In this document: positions 35,928 through 45,494 of the stretch, one piece after another
Layout of the letters: each line of letters opens with the position of its first letter
Numbering within the stretch: the stretch's first letter is position 1
Origin: Leptobrachium leishanense
Lineage: Eukaryota > Chordata > Amphibia > Anura > Megophryidae
Length of the DNA: 64,000 bases
Direction: 5' to 3'
Assembly (NCBI GenBank): GCA_009667805.1
Contig: CM019066.1
Location: 115,248,190 to 115,312,189 of the forward strand
Program-made: the position numbers and the translations under genes
The notes under the pieces: generated by a model
What the model saw: the letters and a program-made list of their open reading frames with translations, nothing else
Told to the model about the DNA's origin: nothing
Databases searched by the model: none

Positions 35928-36965
35928 TGTAGCGCTGGTTTTAAATCCCCTGCCGTTGTAGTACTTGTTTTTGGCCACCGGAGGGAGACAAGTGCGATGT
36001 GAGACACTGAACATTGGGACTACATTTCCCAGCATGCTTTGGGAGCGGACACAGGAAGTGGATGGGACACAGATGCTGACATCCTGAGCCTCGTGGAGAG
36101 AGCTGGCAGAACGCGCCAGGGAGTGAGAGAAGCAAGACACAGTGCTGCAGAGCGTGACAGTGACCAGGCCGGAGCACAGCTGGGGCCTGACAGAGATAAA
36201 GACCGGGTTATTCAGCCTTACAAGAGAAAGACCCAGTGATTCACCAGAATACCCACACTGATATCGAGTGAGCTGGAGGACCCCGAGTTAGGAGCACCGC
36301 AGATCGATCTGACAGGGAGTGCAGGCGGTGAGCTGGACATCTTGCGGCAGCTAAAGGAAAGCAAGACAGCGGATCCGGTAACCCATAGAATCCCAGTCAA
36401 AATCGAGCAGAGAGACGTCCTGGGTCGAGCGGAGCACCAAGTATCTGGCGGATGGGTGAGAGGCCTTCCAGGCCGTTGTGAAAATAGAAAGCACGCTGCT
36501 GTTTGTTTAAAAAACCCACAGGGCCCCAACTTGACTAGTCGAAGATACCTCATAAATAATTCACTGGCCAGTTGAATATTGTACCCGGGTACCATCGCAC
36601 ACACACACCTATATTTTTGGGACATAACCTGTACGGGACTCACTCCCCAACCACAAAGGGGGTTAAAGATATATTTTTCTCTTTTCCGCTGCGCGTGTCT
36701 CGAATTACGAAGCATTGTATTTCTTTTCCGCTGCGCGTTTTGTCGAATTATGAAGCATTGTATTTCTTTTCCGCTGCGCGTTTCCCGCATTGCGAAGTAC
36801 TGTAAATATATATACGTATACCGTGTTATTCATTATATGCCATTTATTCTAGTAAACTATAGAATTTATAAAATCCACGACGGTGCTGGAGTATATTTAT
36901 TCCCTAGTGCAGGGAGACTGACCTGAGGTTCAATTTCAGCGGCTCCTCCGGGAGTGAGCGCTACA
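35928..36965 (+). repeat. 5' LTR of the gypsy element
   Basis: A 1038-bp LTR with TGTAGCGC...GCGCTACA ends. A block of three tandem modules (about 36683-36800) shares TTTCCGCTGCGCG, CGAATTACGAAGCATTGTAT and T-rich spacing. At 36507-36515, where the 3' LTR has TTATAAAAC, this copy reads TTAAAAAAC, so its TATA-like box is lost. Confidence 0.95.
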
Positions 36966-36967
36966 CG

Positions 36968-36987
36968 TGGGGGCTCGTTTCCGGGAT
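36968..36987 (+). promoter_or_regulatory. primer binding site, tRNA-Pro-like
   Basis: TGGGGGCTCGTTTCCGGGAT begins two bases after the LTR. It matches the known tRNA-Pro primer site used by some vertebrate retroviruses, except for two extra T residues in the middle. Either the primer is a variant tRNA or the site has changed. Confidence 0.7.
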
Positions 36988-37023
36988 CCAGTCTCTGGAA
37001 AAAACGCATTTAAAGGGTTAAAT

Positions 37024-38515
37024 ATGGATCCAGACACTGCTGCTGAGTGGTGTGAGGAGCACAGTAGTCAGTTAGAATTGTGTATAGTCATGGATATTCC
37101 TGCAGACACTTGGGCCGAAGATCAGATTCGCCAGGCCGTAGCCGCGCTGACGCCAGATCATCAGGGGTTAATCCTGGACATTAAAGAGAACCCAGATACC
37201 TCTCACATGTATGTTCTTTTTGAGTGGAGAAAGGGTGTTTCAGTGTGTTTTTCAGGGCGCGAGCGTGAAGCTGACCGATGAGGTGGAAGTCCAACTGACT
37301 CAGCCAAGTGCGCCACGTGGCGAATCTGCGAGTGTTCCCGCGCCCAGTCCGTTGGCCATGATCGGGCCTGAATTTATAGTGGCTATTGGAGATTTGCTGG
37401 CTAAGTGTCAGAGAACAAGCCCTCCGCACACTAACTTCGGTTATCGACGGTTGAGAAATTTTACAGGAAACGTACCAACTCCGGCGGGAGAAGAAACCTT
37501 CGAAGAATGGGTGGAACAGGCGATGCAGGCTCTGGATGAGTGGGACGTCCCTGAAGCACAGAAAAAGCAAAGGATCACCGAAAGCTTAAAGGGACCTGCG
37601 TCAGAGGCTGTAAGAAACCTAAAATTGAGTAAGAAAGACTGCACTGCTTTAGATTATTTAAATGTTCTGGAGGAAATTTTTGGGCGAACGGAAAAGGCTG
37701 CAGAGCTCGTATATCAGTATGAACACACCTACCAGCGGAAAGGTGAGAGAATGACCGAATATATGAGGCGCCTAGATAAGATTCTGCACCAGATACTCCT
37801 CAAGAAAGGGGCCGAACTGGCTGAAGTGGATAAGATCCGAATAAAACAGATCCTGAGGGGCGCTCAACCTCTAGATCCAGTGATGCTGCAGCTGAGAAGC
37901 AGAGAAGGTAATCAAGAACTGAAGTACCTGGAACTGATCCGAGCTGTCAGAGAGGAGGAGGCTTTACTGGAAGAGAAATCCTTCAGGAGAGGAGAAAGAG
38001 CTTACGTGCAACCTGTGCGGCATAACGAATGTTTGCAGCCTGAAAGTGACTCGTTGGATACATATGGATCCGACGTGGACGAACAAGAGCATCTGATCGC
38101 TTTTAAATCCACAGAGAGGGCTGTCAAAGAATTAAACCTCTCTGCACATGGTGAGTTGCACAAAACTGTTAAGAAAGTACAAGAGGCTCAAGCTGAATTG
38201 CAACAGGCGCACGCGGAACTGTGCCGAGTATTGTTGAAGGTGACAGAGATGCAGACAGAGATGCAGAAGTTCCTTACAGGCATGCAGACAACCGGAGTTG
38301 CTGTGGCGTTTAGCCAGGGTCTTTCACCTGAATCACAGCAGGCGACTGCGTCTCCGCTTCCTAAGAAGAGATGTTTCAGTTGTGGAGAAATGGGCCACTT
38401 CCGCGCACAATGCAAAGGCCAAAAGCCTGAAGGAAATAGAGTTGAGGAGCTTTTGAAAGCCTTGGAAGGACTGTTATCCACCTCACTGGCGGGAAACGCC
38501 AGAGGGCACAAGTGA
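37024..38515 (+). pseudogene. gag: gag, PNMA-like capsid with CCHC zinc knuckle; one frameshift
   Basis: The first part (ATG at 37024, frame ends 37281) holds MDPDTAAEWCEEHSSQLEL, which resembles the N-terminus of the PNMA (paraneoplastic Ma) family. The rest lies one frame over (37211-38515, 434 codons) and includes NFTGNVPTPAGEETFEEW, QALDEWDVPEAQKKQRI, ESLKGPASEAVRNLK and QILRGAQPLDPVM, again the PNMA capsid pattern. A frameshift at about 37220-37280 separates the two parts. A knuckle C-X2-C-X4-H-X4-C sits at 38372-38413. A coiled-coil-like stretch (about 38150-38280) precedes it. The protein would assemble the particle and bind element RNA. The stop is TGA at 38513; pol continues in another frame. 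Confidence 0.85.
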
Positions 38516-40608
38516 AGGAGCAACCTAGGTGCCCGGAGGTCGAAACCCGCTCCAAAAATCAAGCCAGGGCTAAGAGGGCGAGAGGGCCCAAAGTCTGGCC
38601 AACTGCTGAACCTGCCAGGACTGAAAGAGTCACTCCCTTAGCATCCGGACCTACGTCATGGGGAAGCAATGCACACCCAAAACCTACACGGGCCAAAAAG
38701 TAGGCCAGGGTACAACAAACTGGGTCTAAGTGTCCTGGTGCCACCACCAAGTTTCCTGACCAGCTGATAGGTCCTTCTCCTATTGTGCCAATCCAAGTGG
38801 AGGGAGTCTACACTAAAGCCCTGTTGGATTCAGGGGCTCAAGTGACATTGATCTATCGAGACTTCTACGAGAAACACTTGAAGCACATTCCTCTACAGAA
38901 ATTGAAGGATCTGGAAATCTGGGGTATCGGGACGGAGAAACTCCCTTATGACGGGTATCTACAGGTGAAGTTGGAGATCGGATCCGAAGTCATCGGACAG
39001 TCCGGAGGTTGTGATGCGTTGGCCAATGTGTGTCCTCGGCCTTCAGGGGCAAACAGGAGTTCCATGATAGTGGGGACGAATACTGATTTGGTGCGACGTC
39101 TCCTGACACCTATTGTATTGGAAGAAGGTTCTACTAAAGGAGTACACCCAATGTTACGTCAAGTCTACCAGAGAATGGTCGAAGAACAGAAGACACCTGC
39201 TGAAGTGGGGCGCCTGTGGAGATTGGAAGGAACAGAGAAGGTTCTGCAAGCGGGAGAAGTAGCGAGTTTCCGGGCTTCAGTCAAGTTGAACGGATCGCAT
39301 CCAGGTCCCTATGTGGTACTGGAAACCGATTTTAATCATGGGAGTGAAGCCGGAGTAGAAGTAATCCCTGAAATAATCTCCACTAAAGCTTTGAAAAGAA
39401 CACGAGGAAGAGTCTCAGTCAGCGTGGGCAATGTGTCTGATTCTCCAGTAGTCCTTAAAGCACGAATGCCTATCGGGCAAGTAGCGTCCGCTACGCCCCT
39501 CTCTCCTACCGATTTAGGAGGGGGAGTGGATAAAGAGATTCCAGATGAAAGATTCTACCCCAAGGACGCTCCCATTTCACCTGAATGGAAGAAACGTCTT
39601 CAGTCTCAAGTTCTAAAGTGGAGAGAATTGTTCTCGAAAGATGAGTTCGACGTAGGCCTAGCTAAGAGTACTGAGCACCGCATTCGATTACAAGAAAACA
39701 AGCCGTTTTGTGAAAGGTCAAGACGAGTTTCGCTGGGAGACTTGGATGATCTACGAGAACAGCTGAATGAACTGCAAAGAACCAAGGTGATCCAAGAGTC
39801 CAGGAGCCCATATGCATCTCCAATAGTAATGGTCCGGAAGAAGAATGGTTCTGTCCGCCTATGCATAGACTATCGCACGCTGAATCGGAGAACCATCCCA
39901 GATCAATATGCTACTCCTCGGATAAAAGATGCCTTACAGTGTTTGTCTGGAGCAAAATGGTTTAGTGTACTAGACCTGCGAAGTGGGTATCACCAGATAC
40001 CAATGCATCCTGAAGACAAAGAGAAGACTGCGTTCATCTGCCCATTGGGGTTCTTCGAATTCAACAGAATGCCTTAAGGCCTTACGGGGGCTCCAGCCAC
40101 GTTCCAACGGTTAATGGAGAAGACAGTCGGGGACATGAAGCTGATTGAAGTATTAGTGTACCTGAATGACATAATTGTGTTTGGGAAGACTCTGGAAGAA
40201 CATGAGCAACGTTTGGAGAAGGTCTTGAAGAGGCTCCATGAAGAGGGATTGAAACTGTCTCTGGAGAAATGTCAATTCTGTTTACCGTCTGTTACGTATC
40301 TGGGACATGTGGTCTCGGCAGAAGGCGTTTCGACAGATCCTCGGAAGTTGGAGGCCGTAGCTTCTTGGCCTACACCCCGCAATGTCACTGAACTTAGATC
40401 TTTCTTGGGGTTCTGTTCCTATTATCGAATATTTGTAGGAGGATTCGCAAAAATAGCTCAACCACTGAACAAGCTCCTACAGAAGGAAAGTACAGAAGAA
40501 GGTCACAAGGTCTCCGACCGAAATCCGTTAGCTCCAGGCCAAGGACAGCTTGAGAGTCCATCCAGGGAGAGTGGACCAGTCAGTGTGAAGGTGCTTTTAC
40601 GAAGCTGA
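38512..40608 (+). pseudogene. pol: pol part 1: protease and reverse transcriptase, with two internal stops
   Basis: The frame opens at the end of gag, in the -1 frame relative to it. It is stopped by TAG at 38701, resumes with an aspartic protease carrying LLDSGAQVT (Asp about 15 codons after 38785), then a linker, then RT. RT landmarks are RLCIDYRTLNRRTIPD, SVLDLRSGYHQIPM (first catalytic Asp), then a TAA stop at 40075 in the MP-x-GLTGAP motif, then VYLNDIIVFG at about 40156-40185. The box normally reads YxDD; its first Asp is Asn here (AAT at 40165). YLGHVVSAEGVSTDP and LRSFLGFCSYYR follow. The frame is lost between about 40498 and 40570, before RNase H. Confidence 0.9.
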
Positions 40609-41081
40609 AAGAGAGTTTAACTCGAGCTCCTGTCTTGGCCTATGCGGACCCTCACAAGCCGTACAAGTTACATGTGGATGCCAGCAGAGAAGGTCTAGGA
40701 GGAGTCCTGTATCAAGAGTATGGTGGATTGCTGAGGCCTGTAGCGTATGTGAGCCGGAGCCTTACGCCTTCCGAAAAGAACTATCCTACCCACAAGTTGG
40801 AGTTCCTAGCCTTAATGTGGGCAGTGGTAGACAAGCTAAAGGACTATCTGTATGGGGCCGAGTTTGTGATAAAGACGGATAACAATCCTCTTACCTACAT
40901 CCTTACTACTGCAAAACTGGACGCAACGGGACATCGGTGGTTGGCCGCTCTGTCAGGGTTTCGGTTCAGCCTGAAGTATCGCCCTGGGGTGAATAATCGA
41001 GATGCTGATGCTTTTTCGAGAAGACCCTACACTACAGAATGGACTCAGTTAACTCCAGACGGGGTCCAAGCTTTGTGTTAA
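40572..41081 (+). pseudogene. pol: pol part 2: RNase H domain
   Basis: In a different frame from the RT. Four acidic catalytic positions are present: LHVDASREGLGG (D), HKLEFLALMWAV (E), VIKTDNNPLTYI (D) and NNRDADAFSR (D). The open part runs from 40635 (first usable start) but homologous sequence begins upstream at about 40572. A TAA at 41079 ends it, 51 bases before the integrase frame, which continues in the same frame. The domain would remove the RNA strand during reverse transcription. Confidence 0.9.
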
Positions 41082-41132
41082 GGAGCAGAGCGCCGGGTCA
41101 AGGGAGGGATTGAAGAGGAGGCCATAGGAGTC

Positions 41133-43082
41133 ATGGCTGCGGCTGTTCCGGAGTTCTACTGTAACCCTACGCAATTGAGGGATGAAAGTCTACCTACCTT
41201 TTCAAAACAGGATCTGAAAGCTGATCAGGCCAGAGACCCTTTAATTGCGTTAACCATAAAGGCCCTAACTGCGAACCAGCGGGAAATTCTGCTGACCAAT
41301 TCCCCAGATGGAGCCAGATTGGTCTACAAAGAGTGGGAACGGTTGAAGATGTTGGATGGGGTGGTCTACCGAAGGGGCCCCTCAACCAATGCTGAAGAGA
41401 CCCAACAGTTATTCCTTCCCACTAAACATAGGGAGAGTGTGCTGCGATCGCTACATGATGAGCATGGACATTTGGGCGCTGAAAGGACTTTTAAGCTGGT
41501 GCGAGACAGGTTCTATTGGCCTTGCATGAGAGCTGAAGTGGAAAGTTACTGCCATTCATGTCTAAGGTGTATTCAAAGGAAGACCCTACCGACCCGAACC
41601 GCTCCAATGAGCCATCTGCAAAGTCAAGGACCCATGGATTTGGTGTGCATTGACTTCCTGTGCTTAGAGCCGAATGCTAGTGGGCAGGGAAATATTCTTA
41701 TAGTGACTGATCACTTCACACGTTACGCCCAAGCCTTTTCCACGAAAGATCAGCGCGCTCCGACAGTGGCGAAGGTCCTGATGGAAAAGTTCTTTGTTCA
41801 CTACGGTCTACCAAGGAGAATACACTCTGATCAGGGTAGAGACTTTGAAAGCCGGCTTGTCGGGCAACTACTGGAACTGTTGGGAATCCAAAAGACCCGA
41901 ACTACACCATATCACCCTCAAGGTGATGCTCAGCCTGAAAGGTTCAATCGCACGTTGCTAAATATGCTGGGGACACTGTCAAACACAGAAAAGCAGAGCT
42001 GGAGTCGTCACATAGCTACGCTAGTACATGCATATAACAGTACGGAAAGTGATGCCACTGGATACTCACCGTACCGTCTTATGTTTGGAAGGGAAGGCCG
42101 ACTGCCGGTTGATTTGGCGTTTGGGCTATCTCTGGACCAGACGTCGGTAGCTTCCCATAGAAATTATGTGGATAGACTTCGAAAGAATCTGGCCTCTGCG
42201 TTTGACCAGGCCCGTTTGACCTCAGGAAACAGGGAACAGAGGAATAAACGGAACTATGACTTGAAAGTTCGGATACAGGATTTACAACCCGGTGATAGGG
42301 TTTTGTTGAAGAACTTGGGTGCTGCTGTGAGGCACAAGTTAGCGGATAGATGGAGTTCTCAAGTCTACATTGTCTGCAAGCAACTGCCGGGTCTGCCGGT
42401 GTATCAAATCCGGCCGGATGGAAAGGCTGGGCCTCTTAAGAACTGGCACCGGAATCATTTACTACCTTTGAGAGAGGCTGTGAGGATACCAGTTGGGGAC
42501 GAACTTTCTCTGCCAAATCCGCCTGCTCCACGTTTGCCTCCCGTTACTCGGTCTCAGCAGACCCGGGCTGTCGAAGAGAGCGAAAGGGACAGTGAGGAAG
42601 AGAGTTTTTGTCTGGACTGGATGCGCTCACCGGAACCTGAAGAGGCTATCTCGGTTCCTCAACGGTGGGAAAGTAATTTGAGGCCTGAAGCCCCTGAATT
42701 TCAGTTAGAAGTCTCCGAGACTATTGAAATCCCTGTAGTTCCTGAAGCTGAATCTTATGACTACAGTTCTATGCCTTCACTGGAAGGATCATACTCCGAA
42801 GAGATGTCTGCTCCAGTGGTAGAAAGAAGAACTGAACCCGCGCCTGTAATACTTCCACCTGAAGAGGAACTGATTGAGCCAGAACCAAAACGCTCTGTTC
42901 GACCGCCCCAGAGACTCACCTACGACTCACCAGGAAATAGCACTGAAGAGGCCGTCACCACAGTGCGAAGGTTGCCTGAAGTGTCTGCTATGTTAGCTGA
43001 GGTAGTCCAAAGCATGAGTCAACTTGAGGAAGTGTATATAACCCATTGTATGCTTGCTGCTGAGCCTGTATATGTTGCCTAA
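41133..43082 (+). CDS. pol: pol part 3: integrase, open and with all catalytic residues
   Basis: An uninterrupted 649-codon frame. The zinc-binding region has H108-x4-H113 and C143-x2-C146 (RSLHDEHGHLG, CHSCLRCIQRK). The catalytic core has D174 (VCIDFL), D233 (HSDQGRDF) and E269 (QPERFNR), with the standard 35 residues between D233 and E269. A chromo-like or GPY/F-type tail (about 385-450) contains PGDRVLLKN and RNHLLPL. The last 200 residues are proline/glutamate-rich and acidic, with no known domain. This is the only intact portion of pol, in frame with RNase H but cut off by the TAA at 41079. No env follows. Confidence 0.9.
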   Translation: MAAAVPEFYCNPTQLRDESLPTFSKQDLKADQARDPLIALTIKALTANQREILLTNSPDGARLVYKEWERLKMLDGVVYRRGPSTNAEETQQLFLPTKHRESVLRSLHDEHGHLGAERTFKLVRDRFYWPCMRAEVESYCHSCLRCIQRKTLPTRTAPMSHLQSQGPMDLVCIDFLCLEPNASGQGNILIVTDHFTRYAQAFSTKDQRAPTVAKVLMEKFFVHYGLPRRIHSDQGRDFESRLVGQLLELLGIQKTRTTPYHPQGDAQPERFNRTLLNMLGTLSNTEKQSWSRHIATLVHAYNSTESDATGYSPYRLMFGREGRLPVDLAFGLSLDQTSVASHRNYVDRLRKNLASAFDQARLTSGNREQRNKRNYDLKVRIQDLQPGDRVLLKNLGAAVRHKLADRWSSQVYIVCKQLPGLPVYQIRPDGKAGPLKNWHRNHLLPLREAVRIPVGDELSLPNPPAPRLPPVTRSQQTRAVEESERDSEEESFCLDWMRSPEPEEAISVPQRWESNLRPEAPEFQLEVSETIEIPVVPEAESYDYSSMPSLEGSYSEEMSAPVVERRTEPAPVILPPEEELIEPEPKRSVRPPQRLTYDSPGNSTEEAVTTVRRLPEVSAMLAEVVQSMSQLEEVYITHCMLAAEPVYVA

Positions 43083-43138
43083 AATGTGTTGAAATGTAAT
43101 GCAACTGTTGTACCTCCTTGGAGAGACCCAAGAGTTCT

Positions 43139-43151
43139 AGGAGGGGGAGAG
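43139..43151 (+). promoter_or_regulatory. polypurine tract
   Basis: AGGAGGGGGAGAG lies immediately before the 3' LTR. Position and purine content are what plus-strand priming requires. Confidence 0.9.
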
Positions 43152-44187
43152 TGTAGCGCTGGTTTTAAATCCCCTGCCGTTGTCGTACTTGTTTTTGGCC
43201 ACCGGAGGGAGACAAGTGCGATGTGAGACACTGAACATTGGGACTACATTTCCCGGCATGCTTTGGGAGCAGACACAGGAAGTGGGTGGGACACAGACAC
43301 TGACATCCTGAGCCTCGTGGAGAGAGCTGGCAGAGCGCGCCAGGGAGTGAGAGAAGCAAGACACAGTGCTGCAGAGCATGACAGTGACCAGGCCGGAGTG
43401 CAGCTGGGGCCTGACAGAGATAAAGACCAGGTTATTCAGCCTTACAAGAGAAAGACCCAGTGATTCACCAGAATACCCACGCTGATATCGAGTGAGCTGG
43501 AGGACCCCGAGTTAGGAGCACCGCAGATCGATCTGACAGGGAGTGCAGGCGGTGAGCTGGACATCTTGCAGCAGCTAAAGGAAAGCAAGACAGCGGGTCC
43601 GGTAACCCATAGAATCCCAGTCAAAATCGAGCGGAGAGACGTCCTGGGTCGAGCGGAGCACCAAGTATCTGGCGGATGGGTGAGAGGCCTTCCAGGCCGT
43701 TGTGAAAATAGAAAGCACGCTGCTGTTTGTTTATAAAACCCACAGGGCCCCAACTTGACTAGTCGAAGATACCTCATAAATAATTCACTGGCCAGTTGGA
43801 TATTGTACCCGGGTACCATCACACACACACACCTATATTTTTGGGACATAACCTGTACGGGACTCACTCCCCAACCACAAAGGGGTTAAAGATATATTTT
43901 TCTCTTTTCCGCTGCGCGTTTCTCGAATTACGAAGCATTGTATTTCTTTTCCGCTGCGCGTTTCTCGAATTACGAAGCATTGTATTTCTTTTCCGCTGCG
44001 CGTTTCCCGCATTGCGATGTGCTGTAAATATATATACGTATACCGTGTTATTCATTATATGCCATTTATTCTAGTAAACTATATAATTTATAAAATCCAC
44101 GACGGTGCTCGAGTATATTTATTCCCTAGTGCGGGGAGACTGACCCGAGGTTCAATTTCAGCGGCTCCTCCGGGAGTGAGCGCTACA
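43152..44187 (+). repeat. 3' LTR of the gypsy element
   Basis: 1036 bp, about 97% identical to the 5' LTR by eye. It keeps TATAAAA at 43732-43738, lost in the 5' copy. The triple module (43907-44020) is present and more uniform than in the 5' LTR. It could still drive outward transcription toward the minisatellite beyond it. Confidence 0.95.
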
Positions 44188-44221
44188 CATGCATGTATAG
44201 CAAAAGAATATTTAGCATAAT

Positions 44222-44850
44222 ATACACCCCCCCAGAATAATATACACAGCACTGAGCCCCCAGACTATTTTCCCCAGTTCACATGTATATAATTGCCCCC
44301 AGTTCCCATGGATATTATTGACCCCAGCTCACATGGATATTATTGACCCCAGCTCATATGGATATTATTGACCCCAGCTCACATGGATATTATTGACCCC
44401 AGCTCAAATGGATATTATTGACCCCAGCTCATATGGGTATATATTGCCCCAGTTCACATGGATATGCCCCCCCAGCTCTCATGGATATTGCCCCAGCTCT
44501 CATGGATAATGCCCCAGGTCTCATGGATAATGCCCCAGCTCTCATGGATATGCCCCCAGCTCTCATGGATATGCCCCCAGCTCTCATGGATAATGCCCCA
44601 GGTCTCATGGATAGTGCCCCCAGGTCTCATGGATATTACCCCCAGGTCTCATGGATAGTGTCCCCAGGTCTCATGGATATTACCCCCAGGTCTCATGGAT
44701 ATTGCCCCCAGGTCTCATGGATAGTGCCCCCAGGTCTCGTGGATATTACCCCCAGGTCTCATAGATATTGCCCCCAGGTCTCATGGATATTACCCCCAGG
44801 TCTCATGGATATTGCCCCCAGGTCTCATGGGTATTGCCCCAGCTCACCTC
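44222..44850. repeat. minisatellite of CTCATGGATATTGCCCCCAGG units
   Basis: About 25 units, each ending in C(A/T)(C/T)ATGGATA(T/A)T. The first units (44300-44440) are about 28 bp (GACCCCAGCTCACATGGATA), the later ones about 21-23 bp. The open frame at 44418-45029 reads through the units as a monotonous M-D-x-A/P repeat and is not a gene. Confidence 0.85.
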
Positions 44851-44860
44851 TCTGCTGTGG

Positions 44861-45064
44861 GCCCGAAACGATTGCCGGCGGCCGCGTGCTTCCTGCTAGA
44901 ACGGCCGCTGACAGGAAGTGCAGCCGCTCGCCTGGGATCGATGAAACAGCCAGCCGCGATCTCGCAGGATCACGGCTGGCTGTTAGATCCCAGCCGAGTG
45001 TCGGCACTTCCTGTCAGCGGCTGTTCTAGCAGGAAGCACGCGGCCACCGGCAATCGTTTCGGGC
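44861..45064. repeat. GC-rich long palindrome with nested inner palindrome
   Basis: GCCCGAAACGATTGCCGGCG through CTAGAACGGCCGCTGACAGG on the left is mirrored by CCTGTCAGCGGCTGTTCTAG through CAATCGTTTCGGGC on the right. The spacer contains its own inverted pair (AACAGCCAGCCG and CGGCTGGCTGTT, 44943-44983). Confidence 0.85.
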
Positions 45065-45078
45065 TCGGGCCACAGCTT

Positions 45079-45209
45079 CACAGCTGTGAAGGGGCACAGC
45101 CATGGCTCGAGTCCTGCGGGAACGCTGCGGGAATGCAGGTTCCCGCAACATGCGTTCCCGCAGCGTTCCCGCAGGACTCGAGCCATGGCTGCGCCCCTTC
45201 ACAGCTGTG
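45079..45209. repeat. GC-rich palindrome, about 60-bp arms
   Basis: CACAGCTGTGAAGGGGCACA and GCCATGGCTCGAGTCCTGCG on the left pair with CGCAGGACTCGAGCCATGGC and TGCGCCCCTTCACAGCTGTG on the right. The centre holds further GGGAACGCTGCGGGAA/TTCCCGCAGCGTTCCC pairing. It abuts the previous palindrome and sits inside the TTAA-type element. Confidence 0.85.
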
Positions 45210-45494
45210 CCCGAGGCACGTGCCTCAGTCGCCTCGCCCTTCCTCCGACCCTGCCCTGCGCTCCCTCGCTGTTCCCCGCAGTCATCTCCAGCTGATCACG
45301 GCTTCCTTCTTCACTTCTTGCGAGAAGGGGACCAGGAAGCAGGACGCTGCAATCGGCCGGAGGAGAATGCAATTGCGGAGGTTAGCGAGGGAGCGCAGGT
45401 AAAGGTATGTATCCAGCCCGAGTGTGGCTCAGAGTCACCGCTTTCAGCAGTGAAATTTAACCCCGAGTCACACTCGGGAAAGCCGCCATGGAGG

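Larger units (their letters stand above)
35928..44187 (+). mobile_element. full-length Ty3/gypsy LTR retrotransposon with PNMA-like gag, inactivated
   Basis: Two LTRs (35928-36965 and 43152-44187) begin TGTAGCGC and end GCGCTACA, and a 4-bp duplication CATG flanks the element (35924-35927, 44188-44191). In order: primer site, gag, protease, RT, RNase H, integrase, polypurine tract. The domain order RT-RNaseH-IN places it in Ty3/gypsy. There is no env-like open frame after integrase. By eye the LTRs differ at roughly 30 of about 1037 positions (about 3%), mostly transitions, so the insertion is moderately young. Gag and pol are interrupted by at least two frameshifts and three in-frame stops, and the RT active site has a substitution. 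It therefore cannot move by itself. Confidence 0.95.
35180..45494. mobile_element. TTAA-associated CCTCCCTGGCGG element, split by a gypsy retrotransposon
   Basis: TTAA plus CCTCCCTGGCGG on the left (35176-35191) is mirrored by CCGCCATGGAGG followed by T-TTAA on the right (45483-45499). Subterminal sequence also pairs: CTGAAAG, CCGAGCCACACTCGGGC and TGGATACATACCT (35285-35329) match the reverse of 45402-45450. A second start, CCTCCTAGCGG at 35240, aligns even better with the right end, so the true left edge may be there. Removing the gypsy insertion leaves about 2.05 kb. It has no transposase. TTAA duplication suggests a piggyBac- or Kolobok-type origin, as inference. Confidence 0.7.

Noticed and set aside
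36218..36790. 190-codon minus-strand open frame in the 5' LTR
   Set aside because: It is antisense to the LTR, has no family resemblance, and its counterpart in the 3' LTR is shorter.
42493..43082. An env gene downstream of integrase
   Set aside because: The only open sequence is the integrase tail itself; there is no signal peptide, membrane segment or separate frame before the polypurine tract.
44418..45029. A 203-codon open frame with repeating M-D-x-P/A-P-x-L units
   Set aside because: It reads through the 22-bp minisatellite and one palindrome; repetition keeps it open, and there is no known protein or promoter.
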